Positions 9,132 to 17,155 of a stretch of 64,000 bases of DNA are shown in pieces; positions within the stretch are counted from its first letter, which is position 1; every line of letters begins with the position of its first letter. The notes beneath the pieces were generated by a model. That model did not search any database, was not told the DNA's origin, and saw nothing but the letters and a program-made list of their open reading frames with translations. Position numbers and translations under genes: made by a program. Origin of the DNA: Spirochaetota bacterium (lineage in GTDB: Bacteria > Spirochaetota > Spirochaetia > Sphaerochaetales > Sphaerochaetaceae); the NCBI GenBank assembly GCA_023401595.1, contig JAEXDQ010000011.1, forward strand, positions 1 to 64,000. The letters run 5' to 3'.

Positions 9132-9144
9132 GCTTGTGTCGCTG

Positions 9145-9176
9145 GGGAAGTCCGGCTCAAAGCGGCCGGGCTTCCC
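9145..9176 (+). promoter_or_regulatory. intercistronic 12-bp hairpin after the binding-protein gene
   Basis: GGGAAGTCCGGC (9145-9156) pairs fully, with one G-U, with GCCGGGCTTCCC (9165-9176) around an 8-base loop. No T-tract follows, so it is more likely an RNA-stabilising or partial-termination element that keeps binding protein in excess over ATPase and permease, as in other ABC operons. Confidence 0.65.
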
Positions 9177-9210
9177 ATATCTTTGAATCGCGACTATTCG
9201 AGGTACTTAC

Positions 9211-10314
9211 ATGGCAGATATAATTTTCAAAGGCGTCTCCAAGGCTTTCGAGGGGAAACAGATTCTGAAGGATCTGAGCTTCACGATACAAAGCGGGGAA
9301 TGCTTCACGATCCTAGGGCCGTCCGGTTGTGGCAAGACCGTGATTCTCAGGTTGATCGCGGGTTTCGAGGTCCCCGATTCAGGACAGATTATCATAGGCG
9401 ATGAAGTAGTCGCCGATCCCGCGCGAGGGCTGTGCAAAGCTCCGGAAGAACGGAAGCTGGGCGTTGTATTCCAGGATTATGCGGTCTGGCCCCACAAGAC
9501 GGTTCGGCAAAACGTCACGTATCCGTTGGAAATGCAGAAGGTTCCCAAGGAGCAGAGGCTCCCGAAATCCCAGAAGGCCATCGATATGGTGAATCTTGGC
9601 GGCTATGAAGACAGGTTGCCGAACCAGTTGTCCGGTGGACAGCAGCAGCGCGTGGCTCTCGCCCGGGCTCTGGTCGCCGATAGCGATATATTGTTACTCG
9701 ACGAGCCGTTGACGAACCTTGATGCGAACCTTCGGGAAGAAATGCGTTTTGAAATCAAGGAAATCCAGAAAAAAACAGGAAGCACGATACTGTACGTCAC
9801 CCATGACCAGGAGGTCGCGCTGGCCATCAGCGATCGTATAGCGATCATGACGCCGGATGGCGATTTCTGTCAGATTTCCGATGCGGAAACCGTCTATGAG
9901 CATCCTGTCAATCTGTTTGGCTTTAGGTTCCTCGGAGTCGCCAACTGCCTGCGTTGTACCCAGAAGGACGGCGTCACGTGTCTGGCGGCGGACGGAATCC
10001 CGTTCGTCCAGATTGATGAAGAACATGCTTCGCTCGCCGAGGCTCCCTCGTTCATCGCCGGCTTCCGGCCGATGGACGTCCAGCTTTCCCGTGATGGGGA
10101 TGGGTTCGACGCCGTGGTGGATCGGTGTACCTTGCTTGGGAATATCGTCGATTATCGGTTGCACATAGGCCGGTCGTCTCTCCGTGTCGAGGCACAGACG
10201 GAGGACGCCATTCGCAACAACATCATCTTCAACGCAGGAGAGCCGTGTAAAGTCATTTTCGATGAAATGCATTGGTTCGAAGATGACCATTCATTCGAGG
10301 AGGCCTTCATATGA
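9211..10314 (+). CDS. ABC transporter ATP-binding protein (FbpC/AfuC/PotA type), first of two
   Basis: A 367-residue ATPase. Walker A GPSGCGKTVILRLI, Q-loop VVFQDYAVWPHKTV, signature LSGGQQQRVALARAL, Walker B ILLLDEPLTNLD and switch YVTHDQ are all intact. The C-terminal 120 residues form a TOBE-type regulatory domain (RPMDVQLSRDGDGFDAVVD). The residue after GKT is Val instead of the common Thr; the P-loop itself is unaffected. The stop overlaps the permease start by four bases. A second ATPase of the same class ends the operon, so a heterodimer is likely. Confidence 0.94.
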   Translation: MADIIFKGVSKAFEGKQILKDLSFTIQSGECFTILGPSGCGKTVILRLIAGFEVPDSGQIIIGDEVVADPARGLCKAPEERKLGVVFQDYAVWPHKTVRQNVTYPLEMQKVPKEQRLPKSQKAIDMVNLGGYEDRLPNQLSGGQQQRVALARALVADSDILLLDEPLTNLDANLREEMRFEIKEIQKKTGSTILYVTHDQEVALAISDRIAIMTPDGDFCQISDAETVYEHPVNLFGFRFLGVANCLRCTQKDGVTCLAADGIPFVQIDEEHASLAEAPSFIAGFRPMDVQLSRDGDGFDAVVDRCTLLGNIVDYRLHIGRSSLRVEAQTEDAIRNNIIFNAGEPCKVIFDEMHWFEDDHSFEEAFI

Positions 10315-12014
10315 ACGGAAAGCCTAGGATACAGAAGAAATTCGGCGTAGCCGAAATAGTACTGATCTTTTCGATATTGATTCTTGTCGTGGTCGTCGCC
10401 GTACCGGTCATCATGATTTTCCTGACGGCGTTCTTCAAGGACGGGCATTTCAATCTCGCCGGAGTCGTGCAGGTATTGAAACAGAAAGACACCTATATGG
10501 CGCTGAAGAATTCATTGGTCATCGCTTTGGGCGTCACCTTTTTTTCTACGATCATAGGCGTATTCTTCGCATGGTTGCTCGCCCGTACCGACATCCCTTG
10601 CAAGAAAGCGTTGAACGCGATGTTCCTGGTTCCCTTCATGCTTCCGTCCTTTATCTGCGCGATGGCTTGGAAGGTGTTGCTTTCACCCCGTTCCGGGTAC
10701 ATCAACAGGATGCTGATGGACATGTTCGGCCTGAGCAACGCTCCGATCGATATCATGAGCATGGGCGGTATCATCGCGATAGAGACGATGTATCTTTTCC
10801 CCTTCGTATTCCTCCAGGTTTCTGGGGCGTTGGAGCGTATGGATCCGACATTGGAGGAAAGCGCCCGGATCAGCGGAGCTTCCCTGGGGACCATCACCAG
10901 GAAAATCACCTTGCCGTTGGTCATGCCGTCCATCGTCGCGGGTGCGCTGCTGGTCTGCCTCTACTCTTTGGCCCATTTCGGCGTTCCTTCGATTCTTGGT
11001 ACGGAAAAAGGCATATACAATATTCCTACCAAGATCTATGAACGGATATATGCTTCCGGCGGGTCGTATGAAGCCATCCGGGTAGGTACGATTCTCGCCA
11101 CGATCCTCGTCATATGCGCGACCTTGATCCTGAAAGCGCAGAACCTTGTGTTGAAGCGAGGCCGTTTTCAGATTATCGCCGGCAAGAGTATGCGGCCGGT
11201 CGTAATGAAGCTTCGTGGTTTGCGGTGGCCCCTGTTCATATTGTGCGTCCTCTACCTGTTGCTCACCGTAGTGATGCCGACTATCACGATCTTCCTGATC
11301 GGCGGACTGAAGACCTATGGGCTTTCCTTCTCGCCGAAGAACATGACCTGGGTCAACTATTTTGAAATATTCCAGTTGAAGATGACCCGGAACGCGATTT
11401 GGAACTCTGTGTATCTTTCCACCTTGACAGCGTTTGTGACGATGCTCGCCGGTGTCATGATCAGCTATGTGATCGTCAAGATGAAGGTCAAAGGCAAGTT
11501 CATCCTGGAGTTCCTTGGCGTGCTGCCCTATTCTTTGCCTGGTACGGTCATTGCGTTGGGCTGTATCCTGACCTGGTCGGGCAAGTTCGGTATCAATTTG
11601 TACAATACCGCGGGAATCATTTTCGTCGCCTATATCGCACGATACATGGCCTTTTCAATCAAATCGAACTCCGCGGCGTTGGAACAGGTATCGGATTCCT
11701 TGGAGGAGGCTTCCAGAAGCTGCGGGGCTTCGCACTGGCAGACCCTGACGAATATCGTCGTTCCCCTTATCCGTCCTGGAATGATCAACGCCTTTTTCCT
11801 GATTTTCCTCCCTGCGTTGCGGGAACTCACCACTTCCGTCCTATTGTATGGACCTACTACCAGGACAATCGGCGTGGCGATCTATGCGTTGAACGAGGAT
11901 GGTGAGACGGTCCGTGCCGCGGCGTTGGCCGGTATAGCGCTGATCATCATCTTCTTTGGTGAGACGGTCATCAAAGGCGCGCTCGCCCGATTCGACAAAA
12001 CCTCAAGGAGCTGA
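10311..12014 (+). CDS. fused double-domain ABC permease (FbpB/AfuB type)
   Basis: A 567-residue inner-membrane protein with about twelve membrane helices in two halves. Each half has a binding-protein-dependent permease EAA loop: EESARISGASLGTITRKI in the first and EEASRSCGASHWQTLTNIVV in the second. This fused form is typical of FbpB/AfuB permeases for ferric iron or sugar phosphates. The gene overlaps the upstream ATPase by ATGA and is followed two bases later by the second ATPase, so all are co-translated. It should form the pore used by the binding protein at 8121. Confidence 0.94.
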   Translation: MNGKPRIQKKFGVAEIVLIFSILILVVVVAVPVIMIFLTAFFKDGHFNLAGVVQVLKQKDTYMALKNSLVIALGVTFFSTIIGVFFAWLLARTDIPCKKALNAMFLVPFMLPSFICAMAWKVLLSPRSGYINRMLMDMFGLSNAPIDIMSMGGIIAIETMYLFPFVFLQVSGALERMDPTLEESARISGASLGTITRKITLPLVMPSIVAGALLVCLYSLAHFGVPSILGTEKGIYNIPTKIYERIYASGGSYEAIRVGTILATILVICATLILKAQNLVLKRGRFQIIAGKSMRPVVMKLRGLRWPLFILCVLYLLLTVVMPTITIFLIGGLKTYGLSFSPKNMTWVNYFEIFQLKMTRNAIWNSVYLSTLTAFVTMLAGVMISYVIVKMKVKGKFILEFLGVLPYSLPGTVIALGCILTWSGKFGINLYNTAGIIFVAYIARYMAFSIKSNSAALEQVSDSLEEASRSCGASHWQTLTNIVVPLIRPGMINAFFLIFLPALRELTTSVLLYGPTTRTIGVAIYALNEDGETVRAAALAGIALIIIFFGETVIKGALARFDKTSRS

Positions 12015-12016
12015 CC

Positions 12017-13093
12017 ATGCCTGCATTGGATTTGATACAAGTTTCAAAGTTTTTTGGTACTGTGAAAGCTGTGGACAAGCTGAACCTGCAGGTAGAGCAG
12101 GGGGAATGCTTCTCTTTCCTTGGTCCATCGGGTTGCGGCAAGACCACTACGCTCCGAATGATCGCCGGTTTTGAAAATCTGGATGAAGGGGAGCTGTACT
12201 GTGACGGCCGGCTTTTTTCCTCCAGCTACAAACGGTTCTACCTGCCTCCCGAGAAACGCGATTTCGGAATGGTCTTTCAGGCCTTCGCGGTCTGGCCTCA
12301 CATGACGGTCTATGACAACGTGGCGTTCCCTTTGCATTTGAAGAAGCTGCCGAAACAGGAGATCGCGGAACGGACGGAGATGGCGCTTAAAGCGACGAGC
12401 TTGACGAAAGAGTCCGAGATGTTTCCTCAGAAGCTTTCCGGCGGCCAACAGCAGAGAATCGCCTTGGCCCGCGCCGTCGCCATCAATCCGAAGGTGATGT
12501 TGCTGGATGAACCTCTTTCAAACCTTGATCCGCACCTGCGTGAGGAAATGCGCTTTGAAATCAAGGAATTGCAGACCAAGTTCGGTTTTACCGTCATTTA
12601 TGTCACCCATGACCAGGCTGAAGCCATGGCTTTGAGCGACCGGATGCTGGTAATGAAAGAGGGCGTCGTACAACAGATCGACGAGCCTCTGAAAATTTAC
12701 GACAATCCTGCGAACAAATTCGTATTCAGCTTCATCGGGCTATCCAACTTTATTCCGGTTGTAGTGAAGAATGGTCGGATTTTTGTCGATGGTGCTGAAA
12801 ACCATGGTTCTGTGAACGGGCAAATCCCGCCTGAGTACGATTCGTCTCTTTTGTATGATATCGCCTGTCGTCCCGGTGAAATAGACTTCTGTTCCTCCGG
12901 TGTCGAAGCCGTTGTTCTCCGGAGGACGTATCTTGGTGATATCGTTGACTATCTGTTGCGTATCGGGAATGTGGATATCCGTGTTCAAAAGCCACGGCGG
13001 CAAAGTCTCGTCAGGGTCGGAGAGACCTGTCACCTGAAATTCAACCGGTTACTCTGGTATGACCGCAAGGAAGAGACGGCCTCCAAGACGTGA
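12017..13093 (+). CDS. ABC transporter ATP-binding protein, second of two
   Basis: A 358-residue ATPase with Walker A GPSGCGKTTTLRMIAGFENL, Q-loop MVFQAFAVWPHMTV, signature LSGGQQQRIALARAV, Walker B VMLLDEPLSNLD, and YVTHDQAEAM. A TOBE-like C-terminal domain follows. It is related to but clearly different from the ATPase at 9211. Having two complete ATPase genes with one double permease suggests an asymmetric nucleotide-binding pair, or that this one serves a further permease. The gene ends 62 bases before a strong bidirectional terminator. Confidence 0.94.
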   Translation: MPALDLIQVSKFFGTVKAVDKLNLQVEQGECFSFLGPSGCGKTTTLRMIAGFENLDEGELYCDGRLFSSSYKRFYLPPEKRDFGMVFQAFAVWPHMTVYDNVAFPLHLKKLPKQEIAERTEMALKATSLTKESEMFPQKLSGGQQQRIALARAVAINPKVMLLDEPLSNLDPHLREEMRFEIKELQTKFGFTVIYVTHDQAEAMALSDRMLVMKEGVVQQIDEPLKIYDNPANKFVFSFIGLSNFIPVVVKNGRIFVDGAENHGSVNGQIPPEYDSSLLYDIACRPGEIDFCSSGVEAVVLRRTYLGDIVDYLLRIGNVDIRVQKPRRQSLVRVGETCHLKFNRLLWYDRKEETASKT

Positions 13094-13155
13094 GGTCGGA
13101 TGCTGTCCCCGGGACAGCCTGTGCAATCTATCGAATTCCATGATTCTTGCTGATG

Positions 13156-13194
13156 AAAAAGCCCTCCGTCAAAAATTCCGGCGGAGGGCTTTTT
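13156..13194. terminator. bidirectional intrinsic terminator
   Basis: AAAAAGCCCTCCG (13156-13168) pairs perfectly with CGGAGGGCTTTTT (13182-13194). The A-run and T-run make it work in both directions, for the ABC operon reading right and purA reading left. Confidence 0.93.
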
Positions 13195-13261
13195 GTCTCT
13201 TCGAAAACCCCTACGGCCCCATTCAGGATCGCGGCGGCATGATGTTCATGGATGAAATAGC

Positions 13262-14530
13262 CTACATCAATATGATCTGGTCCCGTTCCGGGCCGACCGA
13301 GATGTACTTGACCGGCGCGCCAACAAGTTCTTCGACACGCTTGATGTATTTCTGCGCATTCGCCGGAAGGTCGTCCCAAGTCCTGGCCGCTTCGGTGGAT
13401 GTCATCCAGCCGTCGAATTCCTCATAGATCGGCTGAGCCGCTTCCTGGAGCGCGGTTTCCGGCAGATAGTCGATTCTTTCACCGTTGATCATGTAGCCGA
13501 CGCAAACCTTGATTTTCTCGAAGGTGTCGAGGACGTCGAGCTTGGTAATGGCGAGTTCGGTAAAGCCGTTCATCCAGCAGGAATAGTCGGATGCCACGGC
13601 GTCGAGCCAACCGCAGCGGCGCGGCCTGCCCGTGGTCGCTCCATACTCATGACCGATATCGCGGAGTTTTTCCCCGTCCGCGTCGAACAACTCCGACATG
13701 AACGGCCCGCCGCCCACGCTGGTTGAATATGCCTTGAGTACTCCAATCACCCTGTCGATACGGCTCGGCGCGATACCCGCTCCGTTGCAAGCCCCCGCCG
13801 CGGTCGGATTGCTGCTGGTCGAATAGGGATAGATGCCCCAATCGAGATCCCTCATGATACCGAGCTGGCCCTCAAGCAGTATGTTCTTGTGTTCGGCATA
13901 CGCCTTGCGGATCATCGGTACGGAGTCGATGATCTGGGAAGCGAACCGCTCTCTCCATTTCGCGCACAGCGCCATAAGGTCGTCGAGCTTCACCTCCGGA
14001 ATGCCGAAATAGGCGAGTTCCCTGTTCTTTCGGGGAAGCATCATCTGCAACCTGGTCTTCAACCGCTCCGGTTCAAGGATATCCGCCGCTCTGATTCCGC
14101 TGCGCGTCGCCTTGTCGCTATAGCAAGGGCCGATACCCCGTTTCGTGGTACCGATCTGCCAGTTCTTGTTCTTCGACGCCTCTTCCGCTCCGTCCAGCAT
14201 GCAGTGGAACGGCATGATCAAGTGCGCCCTCTTATCGATGAAAAGATTTTTTCCCGTGACGCCCGCATGGGCTATCGAATCAAGTTCCGCCGCCATGGTA
14301 TCGAAATTCACCACCGTCCCGGCCCCGACTATGTTGATCGTCGCAGGATTGAAGATTCCCGACGGGATGATGTGCAACGCAAATTTCCCCTGGTCGTTGA
14401 TGACCGTATGTCCCGCGTTGTCCCCCCCCTGGTATCTGATTACGATATCCGCCTGCTGGGCGAGATAGTCTACGATACGTCCTTTTCCTTCATCGCCCCA
14501 TTGGGCTCCGACTATGGCTGATATACTCAT
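13262..14530 (-). CDS. purA: adenylosuccinate synthetase
   Basis: A 422-residue enzyme that joins IMP and aspartate using GTP to make adenylosuccinate, the first committed step to AMP. The N-terminal loop GDEGKGR (12-18) holds the catalytic Asp13 and His41 lies in GHTV; both positions match E. coli PurA. Later motifs STSVGGGPF and the substrate loop near SSNPTAAGAC are present. AAGGAGT precedes ATG 14530. It is read in the same direction as two purine phosphoribosyltransferase genes upstream, though a 278-base repeat-rich gap separates them. Length is normal. Confidence 0.98.
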   Translation of the reverse strand: MSISAIVGAQWGDEGKGRIVDYLAQQADIVIRYQGGDNAGHTVINDQGKFALHIIPSGIFNPATINIVGAGTVVNFDTMAAELDSIAHAGVTGKNLFIDKRAHLIMPFHCMLDGAEEASKNKNWQIGTTKRGIGPCYSDKATRSGIRAADILEPERLKTRLQMMLPRKNRELAYFGIPEVKLDDLMALCAKWRERFASQIIDSVPMIRKAYAEHKNILLEGQLGIMRDLDWGIYPYSTSSNPTAAGACNGAGIAPSRIDRVIGVLKAYSTSVGGGPFMSELFDADGEKLRDIGHEYGATTGRPRRCGWLDAVASDYSCWMNGFTELAITKLDVLDTFEKIKVCVGYMINGERIDYLPETALQEAAQPIYEEFDGWMTSTEAARTWDDLPANAQKYIKRVEELVGAPVKYISVGPERDQIILM

Positions 14531-14540
14531 GCTACTCCTT

Positions 14541-14730
14541 CCTTCTCGTATCTTGGTTCTAATACTTCGTCGTATCCTCCGCTCACGTAGCCATACTACG
14601 CTCGCTTTGTCACTCCTGGTCTTAGAACCAATCTACTTCGAACAGCTTCTCGTATCTTGGCTCTGGGGCGGCGTCACGTCCTCCACTCACGTAGCTGTAC
14701 TAGTCACGCTCGCCTTGGTGCCTCGAAGCC
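14541..14730. repeat. two imperfect copies of a hairpin-forming intergenic repeat
   Basis: Copy A (about 14541-14630) and copy B (about 14645-14730) share TTCTCGTATCTTGG, CTCC, CTCACGTAG and TACTA blocks in order. Copy A is bounded by a perfect 10-bp inverted repeat, TTGGTTCTAA (14553-14562) and TTAGAACCAA (14622-14631), and has an inner CGTAG/CTACG hairpin. No open frame with coding character covers it. It resembles REP- or MITE-like dispersed repeats, but I know of no named family for it. Confidence 0.6.
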
Positions 14731-14808
14731 TGCCTACCGCTTTTGGCCGTTGCCGTCCAAAACTCGAACCCGTGCCGCGGACGACCGCGGCGCTTGGAAC
14801 ATCATCAT

Positions 14809-15369
14809 CTATTCAAACAAAAGCGGCGAACCCTGTTTCTTGAGATTCGCGATCATTTCCTTCTCGCAACGTTCATGCTCATCGATATCATCGGCGTCCC
14901 ATGGATATTTGATCCAGAGGTCGGAGATTTCCATCGCGGGGAAATACCGTTTGATCTCAACGGGGAATTCCACGTCCTTTTTCTTCAGCTTGTTGTGGAG
15001 TACCAGGACGGCGATTTCCTCCGGCTCGTATTTGAGCAACTCTCCGACACAGTAGGCGAGGGTAGCCCTGGTGTCGTCGACTTCATCGATCAGAAGTACC
15101 TTCTTGCCACGCAGCTCCTGCTGCACCTCATCTATCCATTGGATCTTGGTCGGATGGGTGCGATGCTTCTTGTCCACGCCGTAATAGGAGATGCCGACGG
15201 CGTAGATGGGGCGGTTGATGAAAGTCTTGATGATTCTCGCGGGGATGAAACCGCCGGAACCTATCGCCACGATGACATCCGGATCGAAACCTGTCTCGAT
15301 CAGCTGTTTCGCAAGTCTCTTGATCAATTTGTGAACGGTGTTGTAACTAACATAGAACTTCTCGTCCAT
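14809..15369 (-). CDS. purine (xanthine/hypoxanthine-type) phosphoribosyltransferase
   Basis: A 186-residue type I phosphoribosyltransferase. The PRPP-binding motif is VLLIDEVDDTRATL (91-104) and the pyrophosphate loop region is AIGSGGFIPAR (35-45). The overall pattern, including KYPWDADDIDEHE near the C-terminus, resembles the small Xpt1/HPT1-like xanthine-guanine PRTases more than bacterial Hpt. It would convert xanthine or guanine plus PRPP to the nucleotide. It follows hpt with 33 bases between and has its own AGGAG site. Base preference is inferred from similarity only. Confidence 0.85.
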   Translation of the reverse strand: MDEKFYVSYNTVHKLIKRLAKQLIETGFDPDVIVAIGSGGFIPARIIKTFINRPIYAVGISYYGVDKKHRTHPTKIQWIDEVQQELRGKKVLLIDEVDDTRATLAYCVGELLKYEPEEIAVLVLHNKLKKKDVEFPVEIKRYFPAMEISDLWIKYPWDADDIDEHERCEKEMIANLKKQGSPLLFE

Positions 15370-15402
15370 GGTGCTTTTCTCCTAGATTCGTACATGCCCC
15401 GG

Positions 15403-15969
15403 TTATTTGACAGGGTACATTTCAGCGATATAAGGAAGGGTGCGGTATTTCTCGGCGTAGTCAAGTCCATAGCCGACCACCCAGACATCGGGGATCTCGA
15501 AACCAACGTAATCGATCTTCACCGGTACGACGCGGCGGTCCGGTTTGTCCAGCAGCACCGCCGTCTTCACCGATGCCGGTTGCCGGGTCTTGAAGTTGCG
15601 GATCAGGTAGTCCAGGGTGTTTCCGCTGTCGAGGATATCTTCGATGATCAGGACGTGCCTGTTCTCCATGTTTTCGCGGGTATCCATCAACAGGCGGACG
15701 TTCGCGCTTTGTTGGTCGCCGCTCTTGCCATAGCTGGACAGAGCGATGAAGTCGACGACATGGGGTACTGTCAGTTTACGGCACAAGTCCGCCGTAAAAA
15801 TAAAAGAGCCCTTCAATACTCCTACAAGTATCAGGCTCTCCTTGCAATCCGCGTAATCCTGGTTGATCTGACGTGCGAGTTCATCGACCCGTCTCTGGAT
15901 GCTATCCGCGTCGATCAGCACCTGTGCGAGGTCCTTTGTCAACGGCGGAATTGCGAGAGAAGATTTCAT
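15403..15969 (-). CDS. hpt: hypoxanthine phosphoribosyltransferase
   Basis: A 188-residue type I PRTase with PRPP motif VLIIEDILDSGNTL (106-119), the flexible-loop pair SYGK (79-82) and the pyrophosphate loop VGVLKGSFIF (49-58). It salvages hypoxanthine to IMP (and guanine to GMP). GGAGG precedes ATG 15969; a 22-codon in-frame extension upstream is not supported. It heads the salvage pair with the xanthine-type PRTase. A promoter and a leader hairpin lie just upstream. Confidence 0.95.
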   Translation of the reverse strand: MKSSLAIPPLTKDLAQVLIDADSIQRRVDELARQINQDYADCKESLILVGVLKGSFIFTADLCRKLTVPHVVDFIALSSYGKSGDQQSANVRLLMDTRENMENRHVLIIEDILDSGNTLDYLIRNFKTRQPASVKTAVLLDKPDRRVVPVKIDYVGFEIPDVWVVGYGLDYAEKYRTLPYIAEMYPVK

Positions 15970-15983
15970 GCGTCCTCCTCGAA

Positions 15984-16060
15984 ACGACCTATCGGAAAGG
16001 TCGTACGAAATGATTTCTGGGAATGTCTTAGGCATAGCAGTTATTCGATAGGCATGTCAA
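15984..16060 (-). promoter_or_regulatory. hpt promoter and leader hairpin
   Basis: Reading left, TTGACA (16055-16060) and TATGCC (16031-16036) with a TG just before it form an extended -10 promoter with an 18-bp gap. The RNA then folds a 7-bp perfect hairpin, ACGACCT/AGGTCGT (15984-16004), right before the GGAGG ribosome site. Confidence 0.6.
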
Positions 16061-16232
16061 GGAAGCTCGCAGCGTTTTGATGGTTGTTGGCGTCATGTAT
16101 GACACCGTATTGCAACAAATTGCAGGATGATGGCATCATTTTTCTTAAAAAAATTGATTCCCCGTTTCATGCCGGTGCCGATCATTGAAACTTAGTCTTG
16201 TCCGGTAGATGCCCGCGTTACCGTCCTTTTTG

Positions 16233-16261
16233 TTGACCACAGGACGATTCATGGATACACT
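16233..16261 (+). promoter_or_regulatory. promoter of the flavin-reductase-like gene with a structured 120-nt leader
   Basis: TTGACC (16233-16238), a 17-bp gap, and TACACT (16256-16261). The predicted leader of about 120 nt contains a perfect 7-bp pairing, GGCATTC with GAATGCC, before the GGAGG site. I do not recognise a known riboswitch class in it. Confidence 0.6.
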
Positions 16262-16390
16262 TTTCATAGAGGGTGAAGCGCCGTCCTGTCCTTGATGGGC
16301 ATTCGGGAAAGCTCGCCCCTCAAGCACGGAAGACACGGAATATGAATGCCGGACGATGCATTGTATCCAGATAGCTAGGAGGTTGCGCCT

Positions 16391-16909
16391 ATGTTCCAAG
16401 AAATCAGTTACGAAATGTTGGAGATGAATCCCTTCACCGTCATCGGCAAGGACGGTTTCCTGATTACCGCCGGTTCAGAGGACCGCTGGAACACCATGAC
16501 GGCTTCCTGGGGGGCTCTCGGGGTGCTGTGGGGCAAGCCCGTCATGCTGATTTTCGTCCGTGACAGCCGGTATACCTATGAATTCCTTGAAAAGGCGGAA
16601 GGGTTCACCTGCTCGTTCTTCGGGCCGGACATGGATTCCGTCCTGGACTATTGCGGCTCCCACTCCGGTCGTGACGGGGACAAGGCCGTCGCTACCGGGC
16701 TGTCGCCGGTGACGATCGAAGGCCCCGAGGGCGTGGAACGGGTTACGTTCGACCAGGCGAACCTGGTCTTTTCCTGTGCTAAGGCGTCGAGAATGCCGAT
16801 GGACCCGAAGCAATTCGTGTTGCCGGAAGAAATCGAGCGGCACTATCCCAAAAAGGACTACCATGTACTGTACATCGGGTTCGTCGACCGGATCCTTGCC
16901 AAGGAGTAG
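16391..16909 (+). CDS. flavin reductase-like (FMN-binding split-barrel) protein
   Basis: A 172-residue protein of the flavin reductase-like/DIM6-NTAB group. The N-terminal PFTVIGKDGFLITAGSEDRW and NTMTASWGALGVLWGKPVML segments form the FMN-binding barrel strands and phosphate loop seen in this family. Such proteins reduce flavins or act as small flavoproteins in the cytosol. GGAGG lies nine bases before the ATG. It stands alone between a salvage operon and the E1 genes. The partner and substrate are unknown; it may be a redox or stress protein. Confidence 0.85.
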   Translation: MFQEISYEMLEMNPFTVIGKDGFLITAGSEDRWNTMTASWGALGVLWGKPVMLIFVRDSRYTYEFLEKAEGFTCSFFGPDMDSVLDYCGSHSGRDGDKAVATGLSPVTIEGPEGVERVTFDQANLVFSCAKASRMPMDPKQFVLPEEIERHYPKKDYHVLYIGFVDRILAKE

Positions 16910-17017
16910 CCGTCCGTTCCGCTTCTGGAGCCATATCGAGGGTAACTGCGCCAAGCAGCCGGACGTTCGGACTGCCCCTGAAAACAATCCAAAAGCTTTT
17001 GTTTGTTGATTTTGGCC

Positions 17018-17046
17018 TTGACCTGTCGTTTGTTCACGTCTAGTAT
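17018..17046 (+). promoter_or_regulatory. promoter of the E1 alpha/beta operon
   Basis: TTGACC (17018-17023), a 17-bp gap, and TAGTAT (17041-17046). The leader of about 105 nt ends in a perfect hairpin described separately. Confidence 0.65.
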
Positions 17047-17123
17047 GGGAGTGTCATGTCGCGGTTCCCAGGGAACATCTGTCGGGCCGGCATGGATAGC
17101 TCGGGCACGTATGTGCTTGAAAC

Positions 17124-17144
17124 GACAAAACTGTACATTTTGTC
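17124..17144 (+). promoter_or_regulatory. perfect inverted repeat directly before the E1 alpha ribosome site
   Basis: GACAAAA (17124-17130) and TTTTGTC (17138-17144) pair around CTGTACA, immediately followed by AGGAGC and the ATG at 17156. It could be an operator in DNA or a hairpin that masks the ribosome site in RNA. Confidence 0.55.
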
Positions 17145-17155
17145 AGGAGCGAGGT

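Larger units (their letters stand above)
15970..16390. other. divergent intergenic region between hpt and the flavin-reductase-like gene
   Basis: About 420 bases without a supportable gene. It holds the hpt promoter and hairpin at the left, small palindromes (ATGATGGCATCAT at 16127-16139; TGCAA/TTGCA at 16111-16124), and the promoter and leader of the rightward gene. Confidence 0.6.

Noticed and set aside
14743..16080. Rightward 445-codon frame across the purine phosphoribosyltransferases
   Set aside because: Both leftward genes have intact catalytic motifs and ribosome sites; this frame spans both genes and their gap.
16145..16399. Leftward 84-codon frame in the hpt intergenic region
   Set aside because: It covers the promoter and leader of the flavin-reductase-like gene and has no ribosome site or domain.
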